A stretch of 5,894 nt of DNA from Clostridia bacterium (GCA_017547395.1 JAFYPS010000116.1:1-5894), one strand, 5' to 3'. Shown: positions 1 through 5,672, counted from the stretch's first letter. Numbers and translations are program-made. Notes: generated by a model from the sequence alone, not told the origin.

Positions 1-1528
1 AAATCGTGCCGTGCTTGAGTTCGCCTGCGGCATAAGCCTCGGAGTGAATGTAGGAAATTTCCTTTAACTTAAGCGAGCCCTCGGTTGCAAGATGGTAGTC
101 CATACCGCGACCGATAAAGAAGAGGTTTTCGCGGTCGTAGAAATCCTTTGCCGCCTCGGAAATTTCCTCCTCGCGACGGAGAACCTTGGCAATAAGAGTG
201 GGCATATCCTCGTAAAGCGTGCGGGTGTACTCGCGCGCGGTTGCTTCGTCTATATTGCCGCGGAGAAGCGCGATGCGAATGGTGAGAAGATAAAGGAGCG
301 CGACCTGAACGGTATACGCCTTGGTAGATGCAACCGCGATTTCGGGGCCTGCCCAGGTGTATATCGCATTGTCAGCCTCGCGTGCAATGGACGAGCCGAT
401 AACGTTCACAATGCCGAGTGTGTACGCGCCCTTTTCCTTTGCAAGGCGGAGTGCCGCGAGAGAGTCTGCGGTTTCGCCCGACTGCGAGAGAACGATGACA
501 AGGTCGTCGTTGTTTATAATGGGGTTGTTGTAGCGGAATTCGGAGGCAATCTCAACCTTTACGGGAATGCGGCAGAGGCTCTCGATAATGCCCTTGCCGA
601 CAAGACCCGCGTGCATTGCGGTGCCGCACGCTACAAACGTGATGCTTCTGATATTCTTAAGGCGCTCGTCGGAGAGGTTTTCTTCCTCAAAGTTCGGGAG
701 CATATCCTTGATTCTCGGGTGAAGAGTCTTTCTTACCGCCTCGGGCTCTTCGTAGATTTCTTTAATCATAAAGTGGTCGTAGCCGCCGCGTTCTGCCGCT
801 TCAATCGACCAGGTTGCCGTGAGAAGAGGAAGGTCCACGGGCTTTTTATCCATATCGAAAAGCTCTACTGAGTCCTTTTTAACTATGCCGATCTGGTAGT
901 CGCCCATCTGATAGTACTTGTTTGTGTATCTGAGAACCGCCGCAATATCGGAGGCAACGAAGTTTTCATCCTTGCCAACGCCGATAATAAGCGGATTGTC
1001 TTTGCGGATAGTGTACATCGTGTCGGGGCAGTCGTCAAAGAGAATGCCGATAGCATAAGAGCCGACGATGTCGCGCATTGTTGCAACGAGTGCATCCATT
1101 TTGTCACCGCACTTTGAATAGTAGTAGGCGATAAGTTTTGCCGCAACCTCGGTATCGGTGGAGGAAATAAAGTCGTAACCCTCTTTGATAAGCATTTCCT
1201 TGATGGGAGCATAGTTTTCGATAATGCCGTTATGCACAATCTGGATATGCTCGGTGCCGTGAGGGTGAGAGTTGATGTCGGAGGGTGCGCCGTGAGTTGC
1301 CCAACGGGTGTGACCTATGGCACAGTTTGAGTCCTTGAGTGCCTCTGCCGCGTTCACTTTTTCACCGAGAACAGACACCTTGCCTATTGTTTTTACCACG
1401 GAAATTTTACCGTCCTTAAGGGAGGCGATTCCCGCCGAGTCGTAGCCGCGATATTCAAGCGCAGTAAGGCCGTGTATAACAACGTCCTTTGCTTCGCGGT
1501 AGCCTACGTAACCTGTAATTCCACACAT
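1..1528 (-). CDS. glmS: Glutamine--fructose-6-phosphate aminotransferase (isomerizing), C-terminus cut by window edge
   Basis: Cytosolic enzyme making glucosamine-6-P from fructose-6-P and glutamine, the first step towards UDP-GlcNAc and the cell wall. I read 509 codons without a stop; family members are about 600 residues, so roughly 100 are missing at the left edge. The start is MCGITGYVG, where Cys2 is the N-terminal nucleophile of the class II glutaminase once Met is removed. Also visible are EYRGYDSAG (25-33), GHTRWATHG (72-80) and HNGIIENY (99-106) in the glutaminase domain; then ACGTAMHA (300-307), SQSGETADS (348-356) and GPEIAVASTKAY (394-405) in the first SIS domain; and EGSLKLKEISYIHSEAYAAGEL (483-504) in the second. 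The ATG at 1528 has AAGGA 7 nt upstream. It is the last gene of the minus-strand block and sits behind a glmS ribozyme, so glucosamine-6-P feedback is expected. Confidence 0.97.
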   Translation of the reverse strand, partial: MCGITGYVGYREAKDVVIHGLTALEYRGYDSAGIASLKDGKISVVKTIGKVSVLGEKVNAAEALKDSNCAIGHTRWATHGAPSDINSHPHGTEHIQIVHNGIIENYAPIKEMLIKEGYDFISSTDTEVAAKLIAYYYSKCGDKMDALVATMRDIVGSYAIGILFDDCPDTMYTIRKDNPLIIGVGKDENFVASDIAAVLRYTNKYYQMGDYQIGIVKKDSVELFDMDKKPVDLPLLTATWSIEAAERGGYDHFMIKEIYEEPEAVRKTLHPRIKDMLPNFEEENLSDERLKNIRSITFVACGTAMHAGLVGKGIIESLCRIPVKVEIASEFRYNNPIINNDDLVIVLSQSGETADSLAALRLAKEKGAYTLGIVNVIGSSIAREADNAIYTWAGPEIAVASTKAYTVQVALLYLLTIRIALLRGNIDEATAREYTRTLYEDMPTLIAKVLRREEEISEAAKDFYDRENLFFIGRGMDYHLATEGSLKLKEISYIHSEAYAAGELKHGTI

Positions 1529-1535
1529 AAATTTA

Positions 1536-1540
1536 TCCTT
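1536..1540 (-). promoter_or_regulatory. Ribosome binding site of glmS
   Basis: AAGGA lies 7 nt before the glmS ATG and just 2 nt downstream of the leader hairpin at 1543-1577, so it is left single-stranded when that hairpin forms. A second, stronger-looking GGAGGA at 1567-1572 is too far from the ATG and is buried in the hairpin stem. Confidence 0.75.
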
Positions 1541-1542
1541 TT

Positions 1543-1577
1543 TGCACGTTCCTCCGCGCTCGTCTCGGAGGAGTGCA
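1543..1577 (-). other. Strong hairpin in the glmS leader, between ribozyme and ribosome binding site
   Basis: In the minus-strand RNA, TGCAC plus TCCTCCG pairs with CGGAGGA plus GTGCA: 12 base pairs with a 2-nt bulge (AC, positions 1548-1549) and a 9-nt loop (1557-1565). No U-run follows on either strand, so it does not look like an intrinsic terminator. It separates the ribozyme's 3' part from the glmS ribosome binding site. Its role is unknown; it could insulate the ribosome binding site from ribozyme folding or affect decay after cleavage. Confidence 0.65.
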
Positions 1578-1579
1578 CC

Positions 1580-1728
1580 TTGTTTAAAAATATTCTGCAC
1601 TTCTTCTTTTTTGTCCGAAAATTGCTTTTCGTGTTTGTAGAAAGATACGGCTGCAGTCTGCCGCTCCGGCATCCGCCGAAAATTCGATAACCGGAGACCT
1701 CGTTAACTGCTTTGCAGTCTGGCGCTAA
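1580..1728 (-). ncRNA. glmS ribozyme / glucosamine-6-phosphate riboswitch
   Basis: Self-cleaving RNA that uses glucosamine-6-P as cofactor, in the 5' leader of glmS. The minus strand shows the hallmark AGCGCCAGA with the expected cut between A1726 and G1725; a short P1 hairpin, ACTGC-AAA-GCAGT (1706-1718); the conserved AACGAGG; P2.1 pairing CTCCGG with CCGGAG (1691-1696 with 1664-1669); the core segment TTTTCGGCGGATG between the P2.1 arms, whose GGCG can pair with CGCC at the cut site (P2.2); a P3-like hairpin CGGC...GCCG (1648-1663); and a P4 hairpin CGAAAA-GCAA-TTTTCG (1616-1631) followed by the expected GGACAAA-like segment. Order and spacing fit the family as I remember it. The 3' boundary is approximate. 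P1 is very short (5 bp, triloop) compared with the Bacillus version. Confidence 0.93.
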
Positions 1729-1747
1729 GCACCCGTCAAAGGTGCTT
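1727..1747 (-). other. Hairpin after glmM, ending one base before the ribozyme cut site
   Basis: In the minus-strand RNA, AAGCACC (1747-1741) pairs perfectly with GGTGCTT (1733-1727) around a 7-nt loop. The next base is A1726, the predicted -1 base of the ribozyme cut. There is no U-run in the direction of transcription, so it is not a normal terminator. It starts 27 nt after the glmM stop codon, and after ribozyme cleavage it would form the 3' end of the upstream mRNA. Confidence 0.6.
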
Positions 1748-1773
1748 TTAGTGAGCGATATTTTGTGGATTTA

Positions 1774-3132
1774 TTAATACTGTTTGAGTTTTTCTTCGAT
1801 TCTCTGTGCAACCTGATTTGCTACAGCTTCGGTGAGGTTGTCGTCCTCGCCCTCGGTCATAATGCGGATAAGAGGCTCGGTGCCTGAGGGACGGACAACA
1901 AGTCTGCCTGTATTTCCAAGCTCGCGTGCGCCCTCTTCGAGAATAGTCTTGATATCGTCATCCGTATAGAATGCAAGCTTTGCCGCATCGGTTGTACGGA
2001 TGTTTACGATAAACTGGGGGTACTTGGTCATTACCGTTTTAAGCTCGGAGAGCTTTTTGCCGCTTCTCTTTATATATGAGAGGAGCTGAACCGCGGAGAG
2101 CTGACCGTCACCCGTTGTGGCATAGTCCTTGAATATAATATGTCCCGATTGCTCGCCGCCGAAACGGTAGTCCTCGAGGAGCATTTCTTCAAGCACGTAT
2201 CTGTCGCCTACCTTGGTTGCGACAAAGCGGATGTCGTTGTTTTCGCAGAACTTGGTAAAGCCGAAGTTTGTCATTATGGTGCCGACAACGGTGTTGCCGC
2301 GAAGCTTGCCGCGCGCCTTCATATCAATTGCCATAATTGCCATAATCATATCGCCGTCAACCACTTCACCGTCCTCGTCAACGCAGAGCACACGGTCAGC
2401 GTCACCGTCAAACGCGATACCTATGTCAAGCTTGTTGCGCTTTACGTAGGAGATAAGGTTTTCAAGGTGAGTAGAGCCGCAGTTTGTGTTGATGTTAACG
2501 CCGTTTGGCTTATCGGAGAGCATATGGCACTCTACGCCGAGCGAGGAAAAGAGCTTTTCTGCGGTCGCCGCAGAGGAGCCGTTTGCGCAGTCAAACGCAA
2601 CGGTAAGACCCGAAAGGTCACCGTCGATAGACTTTTTAACAAATTCGATGTACTCGTCAAGCGCCTCGGGAGCCTTGATGAGTTTGCCGAGATTCTGATT
2701 GATTGCGGGAGAGGGCATTGGAATTTCGCCAAGCACCATAGATTCAACGTTTTCTTCGAGCGCGTCGGCGAGTTTAAGTCCCTCGCTGTTGAAAACCTTG
2801 ATGCCGTTGAATTCGTATGGGTTGTGCGATGCCGAAATCATAATACCCGCACGCGCCTTGTATTTGCGAACGAGAAATGCAACGGCGGGAGTGGGGACAA
2901 CGCCGAGATTGATTACGTCGTAGCCTACGGAGAGAATACCCGCGGTGATTGCGGAAGCAAGCATATCCGAGGAGATACGGGTGTCCATACCTACGAGAAT
3001 AAGCTTCTTTGTACGCTTGCCTGAAGCACCGAGAGATGCCGCAACCGCGCGGCCTGTGCTGACTGCGAGTTCAACGGTGAGCTTTTCGTTTGCTACGCCG
3101 CGAATTCCGTCTGTACCGAACAGTCTTCCCAT
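1774..3132 (-). CDS. glmM: Phosphoglucosamine mutase
   Basis: Interconverts glucosamine-6-P and glucosamine-1-P in the cytosol, the second step to UDP-GlcNAc. It is 452 residues, the usual length, and complete. It starts MGRLFGTDGIRG, typical of GlmM. The active-site phosphoserine is in ISASHNP (99-105), with Ser102 at the same number as in E. coli GlmM. The Mg2+-binding loop is DGDADR (242-247), the sugar-specificity loop GGEQSG (325-330), where Ser rather than Thr favours GlmM over phosphomannomutases, and the phosphate-binding loop RPSGTEP (414-420). The ATG has GAAAGGA 10 nt upstream, and the gene follows the acetyltransferase gene after 19 nt, so they are probably co-transcribed. Downstream lies the glmS ribozyme, so its mRNA 3' end may be made by self-cleavage. 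Confidence 0.97.
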   Translation of the reverse strand: MGRLFGTDGIRGVANEKLTVELAVSTGRAVAASLGASGKRTKKLILVGMDTRISSDMLASAITAGILSVGYDVINLGVVPTPAVAFLVRKYKARAGIMISASHNPYEFNGIKVFNSEGLKLADALEENVESMVLGEIPMPSPAINQNLGKLIKAPEALDEYIEFVKKSIDGDLSGLTVAFDCANGSSAATAEKLFSSLGVECHMLSDKPNGVNINTNCGSTHLENLISYVKRNKLDIGIAFDGDADRVLCVDEDGEVVDGDMIMAIMAIDMKARGKLRGNTVVGTIMTNFGFTKFCENNDIRFVATKVGDRYVLEEMLLEDYRFGGEQSGHIIFKDYATTGDGQLSAVQLLSYIKRSGKKLSELKTVMTKYPQFIVNIRTTDAAKLAFYTDDDIKTILEEGARELGNTGRLVVRPSGTEPLIRIMTEGEDDNLTEAVANQVAQRIEEKLKQY

Positions 3133-3151
3133 TGTCAGTATATCCTTTCTG

Positions 3152-3826
3152 TTATCTGAATTCTTTTAAAACTATGTTATCCGCACCCTTGTAGATACTG
3201 TTTTCGCGGATTACGCCGCGCACAGAGGAGAGGGGATAGATATTTGAGCATTTGCCGATGACGGTGCCTGGGTTAAGCACGCTGTTGCAGCCAACCTCAA
3301 CGTAGTCGCCGAGCATTGCGCCAATCTTGTATCTTGCGGTTTCGATGCGCTCCTTGCCGCAGCGGATAACGATGTCGGAGCGGTCACTCTTTACGTTTGA
3401 GGTTATAGAGCCTGCGCCCATATGCGAGTGCCAGCCGAGCACCGAGTCGCCTACGTAGTTGTAGTGGGGAGTCTGCGCATCGTCAAAGATTATCGAGTTC
3501 TTGATTTCGCAGGAGTTGCCGAAAACCGAGTTCTTGCCGATGATCGCGCTTCCGCGGATGAACGCGCAGTGACGAACCTCTGCACCGTGGTCGATAATGC
3601 AGGGACCGTTTATGCACGCGGTGGGTGCAACCTTTGCATCCTTTGCAATCCATACGTTTTCGCTCGGATTGTCAAATTCCTCTTTTGAAAGAGTGTTTCC
3701 AAGCTCGATTATGTAGTCTTTAAGTCCTTTAAGTGCCTCCCACGGATAGGTGAAGCGTGCAAGATATTCGCCTGCAATCGAGTGGGAGAGGTCGTAGAGT
3801 TCGTTTACGGTAGGAATGTTATGCAT
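3152..3826 (-). CDS. Stand-alone GlmU-type left-handed beta-helix acetyltransferase, probable glucosamine-1-phosphate N-acetyltransferase
   Basis: 224 residues with isoleucine-rich hexapeptide repeats from about residue 57 to 213, the left-handed beta-helix fold, and a roughly 55-residue helical N-terminus. It resembles the C-terminal half of GlmU, with no N-terminal nucleotidyltransferase domain (no LAAGxGTRM motif). By eye, residues 103-127 align with the GlmU acetyltransferase centre: the Lys of CEIKNS (Lys109), the His and Tyr of HYNYVGD (His121, Tyr124; E. coli His363 and Tyr366) and the Asn of GAGSITSN (Asn144; E. coli Asn386). So acetylation of glucosamine-1-P by acetyl-CoA is a reasonable inference, and its place directly before glmM supports it. 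Databases often label such proteins UDP-GlcNAc pyrophosphorylase, which the visible domain does not support. Its ATG overlaps the isomerase stop by one base (TAATG), suggesting translational coupling. Confidence 0.82.
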   Translation of the reverse strand: MHNIPTVNELYDLSHSIAGEYLARFTYPWEALKGLKDYIIELGNTLSKEEFDNPSENVWIAKDAKVAPTACINGPCIIDHGAEVRHCAFIRGSAIIGKNSVFGNSCEIKNSIIFDDAQTPHYNYVGDSVLGWHSHMGAGSITSNVKSDRSDIVIRCGKERIETARYKIGAMLGDYVEVGCNSVLNPGTVIGKCSNIYPLSSVRGVIRENSIYKGADNIVLKEFR

Positions 3827-4290
3827 TATTTTTCAAGCTCCATTATCATATCAACTCTTGTCGCGTGTCTGCCACCCTCAAAGGAGGTAGCGAGGAAGAT
3901 GTCTACAAGGTCGCAAGCAAGACCGTAGCCGATAACGCGCGCGCCAAAGCAGAGGATGTTTGCATTGTTGTGAGCGCGGGTCATTCTTGCAGAGAAGGTA
4001 TCGTCGCAGCAAGCCGCGCGGATGCCCTTGTGCTTGTTTGCAACCATACTCATGCCTATGCCGGTGCCGCAGATAAGGATACCAACGGTTTTTTCATCGC
4101 CCGAAAGAGCCGCCTTTGAAACCTCTTCGGCAACTGCTTTGCCGTAGATGGGGTAGTGGCAGGATGCATCGGAATCGGTGCCCTTGTCAACTACGTTATA
4201 GCCGTCGGCGATGAGCTTTTCTTTAATCTGTTCCTTGAGGGCGTAGCCTGCGCTGTCCGCGCCGATGATTACGGTGTCAAAAAGTTTCAT
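3826..4290 (-). CDS. rpiB: RpiB/LacA/LacB-family sugar-phosphate isomerase, probably ribose-5-phosphate isomerase B
   Basis: 154 residues, a full-length member of the RpiB/LacAB family, which interconverts aldose and ketose phosphates (ribose-5-P and ribulose-5-P in RpiB). Seen: the catalytic-cysteine loop ILICGTGIGMS (71-81, Cys74, Thr76), ANKHKGIRAA (84-93), RAHNNANILCFGARVIG (105-121, His107) and EGGRHATRVDMI (138-149). Two positions differ from typical RpiB: the DHAG motif reads DSAG (Ser13 replaces His), and the DYP motif reads HYP (His45 replaces Asp). HYP is what I recall from LacB and a non-His at the first site from LacA, so the substrate may not be ribose-5-P. The ATG has GGAG 8 nt upstream. 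It follows tsaB after 101 nt and overlaps the acetyltransferase start by one base. Confidence 0.88.
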   Translation of the reverse strand: MKLFDTVIIGADSAGYALKEQIKEKLIADGYNVVDKGTDSDASCHYPIYGKAVAEEVSKAALSGDEKTVGILICGTGIGMSMVANKHKGIRAACCDDTFSARMTRAHNNANILCFGARVIGYGLACDLVDIFLATSFEGGRHATRVDMIMELEK

Positions 4291-4351
4291 ATCTGTTTCT
4301 CCGTTTTAATAAAGTTTCTGGGTGATTTAATTTTGTTATGTCGGTGACAAT

Positions 4352-4379
4352 AGCCTCCCTTACACAGGTGAGGCTTTTT
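4352..4379 (+). terminator. Terminator-like hairpin facing the plus direction, possible repeat remnant
   Basis: On the plus strand AGCCTC-CCT (4352-4360) pairs with AGG-T-GAGGCT (4366-4375), 9 bp with one bulged T and a TACAC loop, followed by five T residues. That is the shape of an intrinsic terminator for plus-strand transcription, but no plus-strand gene ends here: upstream on that strand is only the antisense of the isomerase gene. Read from the minus strand the stem is followed by ATTGTCACC, so it should not stop the tsaE-to-glmS transcript. It may be a leftover of a dispersed repeat. Confidence 0.5.
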
Positions 4380-4391
4380 ATCCTTTGTATA

Positions 4392-5099
4392 TCAGGATGA
4401 CAAAGAGGACGATTTTTCTTTTTCGAGTCTTTCACGTTCCGCCTGCGGCAGTCTGAGGTAGGTGGGTGCAAACTGCGCGTCGGTTGTACGGGTGCCGTTT
4501 TCAAATTCGCAAATTGCGAGAAGTCCTACGCTTTCGCCGTCGCAGAGGAGCTTTTCCTCGGGCGCGAGTGTCACACTCAGCCCCTCGAAAAAGGGAAGAG
4601 CAACCTTTGCACCGTCGCCGACGAGCGTTACGCTTTCGTATGTCGCAAGTTCCTTTGCAATTTCCTCACCGCTTTTTGCCGCGTCTTCGGTAATGCGCTT
4701 CACACTGCCGTTTTCAACTTTAAACAGTGCTGTGTAAAACTGTCCGCGGCGCGCGTCCATAAGCGCGCATACGTAACCGTCGCCACTGCGCATATTGTAG
4801 CCGAGCGCGTGCAGTGCGCTGACGGGGACACAGGGGCGGTCTTTGCCAAACGCAAGGCCTTTCAAGGTTGCAGCACCGATGCGGACACCCGTAAACGAGC
4901 CGGGACCGCTGCTTGCCGCAAACATATCGATATCGTTTATTGACAGCGAGTTTTCCAAAAGCAGATTTTCAATCATCGGGAGCAGACTGCAGGAATGCGT
5001 GTTCCCGTCATCGTTAAAGCTTTTGGCAATAAGCTTTTTTCCGTCAAGCAAAGCGACGGCGGCAGCCTTTGCTGCCGAGTCAAGTGCTAAAATTTTCAT
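4392..5099 (-). CDS. tsaB: t6A tRNA modification complex subunit TsaB (YeaZ)
   Basis: 235 residues, an ASKHA-fold protein that dimerises with TsaD and, with TsaE, transfers the threonylcarbamoyl group to A37 of ANN-decoding tRNAs. Typical motifs are MKILALDS (1-8), HSCSLLP (35-41), SSGPGSFTGVRIG (63-75) and the DARRGQFYTALF segment (115-126). The open frame runs upstream to 5201, but the start is the ATG at 5099: it begins the conserved strand MKILALD, has GAGGA 6 nt upstream, and overlaps the tsaE stop as ATGA, implying translational coupling. The extra 34 upstream residues are basic, unconserved-looking sequence lying inside tsaE. The last residues (KEKSSSLSS) look like a low-complexity tail, and the TGA lies in a short inverted repeat. 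Confidence 0.94.
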   Translation of the reverse strand: MKILALDSAAKAAAVALLDGKKLIAKSFNDDGNTHSCSLLPMIENLLLENSLSINDIDMFAASSGPGSFTGVRIGAATLKGLAFGKDRPCVPVSALHALGYNMRSGDGYVCALMDARRGQFYTALFKVENGSVKRITEDAAKSGEEIAKELATYESVTLVGDGAKVALPFFEGLSVTLAPEEKLLCDGESVGLLAICEFENGTRTTDAQFAPTYLRLPQAERERLEKEKSSSLSS

Positions 5100-5533
5100 A
5101 TATGTTCCTCTATGGTAATGCGGCGCTTGTCCTCGCCGTCCTTTTCGATTTTTACGCTGATATGCTCCTTTGGAACAGCAAACGGAATGTTCTCGCTCCA
5201 CTCGGAGAGGATGATGCCTTCGTCAACGTAGTCGTAAAATCCCGTTGAATAAAGGTCATCGTCATCGACGATGCGGTACATATCAAAGTGAAAGACGGGT
5301 ACTACGCCGCCGCGGTATTCGTTAACTACGGTATACGTTGGACTTTTCACCTTTGCATCCTTGCATATTGCCGAGGTAAAGCCGCGGACAAACGCGGTTT
5401 TTCCAACGCCAAGGTCGCCGTAAAGCGCGATAAAAGCAGTGTGCCTTTGGTCTTTGACAAGCCTTTCGGCAAGCGAGCGACCGATCATCTCGGTCTCTTC
5501 TGTCGAAAGTGTTATAACCGTTTCATTTTCCAC
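5096..5533 (-). CDS. tsaE: t6A biosynthesis ATPase TsaE (YjeE)
   Basis: 145 residues from the chosen start. A P-loop ATPase that binds the TsaB-TsaD dimer and resets it during t6A synthesis. Seen: Walker A GDLGVGKT (39-46), the switch-like KSPTYTVVNEY (63-73), FHFDMYR (81-87) and the conserved LSEWSE (109-114). The start is not ATG. The frame permits GTG at 5542 or GTG at 5533; the strong AAGGAGG at 5544-5550 is 1 nt from the first but 10 nt from the second, so I choose 5533. The first in-frame ATG is well inside the protein. It appears to be the first gene of the minus-strand block and overlaps tsaB by 4 nt. Confidence 0.93.
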   Translation of the reverse strand: MENETVITLSTEETEMIGRSLAERLVKDQRHTAFIALYGDLGVGKTAFVRGFTSAICKDAKVKSPTYTVVNEYRGGVVPVFHFDMYRIVDDDDLYSTGFYDYVDEGIILSEWSENIPFAVPKEHISVKIEKDGEDKRRITIEEHI

Positions 5534-5543
5534 AGGGCGCACT

Positions 5544-5550
5544 CCTCCTT
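5544..5550 (-). promoter_or_regulatory. Ribosome binding site of tsaE
   Basis: AAGGAGG, a near-perfect anti-16S match. The 10-nt distance to the GTG at 5533 versus 1 nt to the GTG at 5542 decides the start codon of tsaE. Confidence 0.8.
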
Positions 5551-5564
5551 TTACATACTTAATC

Positions 5565-5588
5565 TATTATATAATATCATATATAATA
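5565..5588. repeat. AT-only inverted repeat in the divergent region
   Basis: TATTATATA (5565-5573) is the reverse complement of TATATAATA (5580-5588), with a 6-nt centre. It overlaps the candidate -10 of tsaE. It could be an operator or only AT-rich composition; I cannot tell from sequence alone. Confidence 0.3.
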
Positions 5589-5594
5589 GAAAAA
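5566..5594 (-). promoter_or_regulatory. Possible promoter of the tsaE-to-glmS block
   Basis: On the minus strand TATAAT (5571-5566) is a perfect -10 box, about 33 nt before the tsaE start. The matching -35 position (5589-5594) reads TTTTTC, a poor match. The region is so AT-rich that a chance -10 is easy, so this is tentative; a promoter is expected here because the neighbouring gene diverges. Confidence 0.4.
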
Positions 5595-5617
5595 TGGAAG
5601 AGATTTTTTGATATTGA

Positions 5618-5646
5618 TTGACTTTAAGTGAAATTTTATTTATAAT
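5618..5646 (+). promoter_or_regulatory. Sigma-A promoter of the ABC exporter gene
   Basis: TTGACT (5618-5623, five of six consensus) and TATAAT (5641-5646, perfect) are separated by exactly 17 nt. Transcription would start near 5653, giving a leader of about 20 nt that just includes the ribosome binding site GAGAGG (5656-5661). Confidence 0.88.
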
Positions 5647-5672
5647 GATAATTTAGAGAGGTATTGACAAAA

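Noticed and set aside
92..871. 259-codon plus-strand open frame
   Set aside because: It is exactly antisense to glmS, whose protein shows strong conserved motifs throughout; its own translation has no recognisable domain and no good ribosome binding site.
883..1239. 118-codon minus-strand open frame within glmS
   Set aside because: Out-of-frame shadow; the glmS frame is open and conserved over the same bases.
1472..1690. 72-codon plus-strand open frame across the glmS leader
   Set aside because: It runs antisense to the ribozyme and the glmS start; the ribozyme structure explains these bases better.
1727..1773. Intrinsic terminator after glmM
   Set aside because: A stem is present but no U-run follows in the direction of transcription; the next bases are the ribozyme's conserved start.
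2140..3024. 294-codon plus-strand open frame
   Set aside because: Antisense to glmM. It reflects codon bias of the real gene; the glmM motifs (SASHNP, DGDADR, RPSGTEP) leave no doubt about the coding strand.
4291..4350. Separate promoter for the isomerase gene
   Set aside because: TTGTCA occurs on the minus strand, but the best -10-like sequences sit at wrong spacings (about 15 nt, TAAATC), so I do not call it.
4277..4504. 75-codon minus-strand open frame bridging tsaB and the isomerase gene
   Set aside because: It overlaps the tsaB 3' end out of frame and crosses the hairpin; the composition is unlike a protein and no start signal is convincing.
5100..5201. N-terminal extension of TsaB by 34 residues
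   Set aside because: It lies inside the tsaE coding sequence, and the conserved TsaB start MKILALD has its own ribosome binding site.
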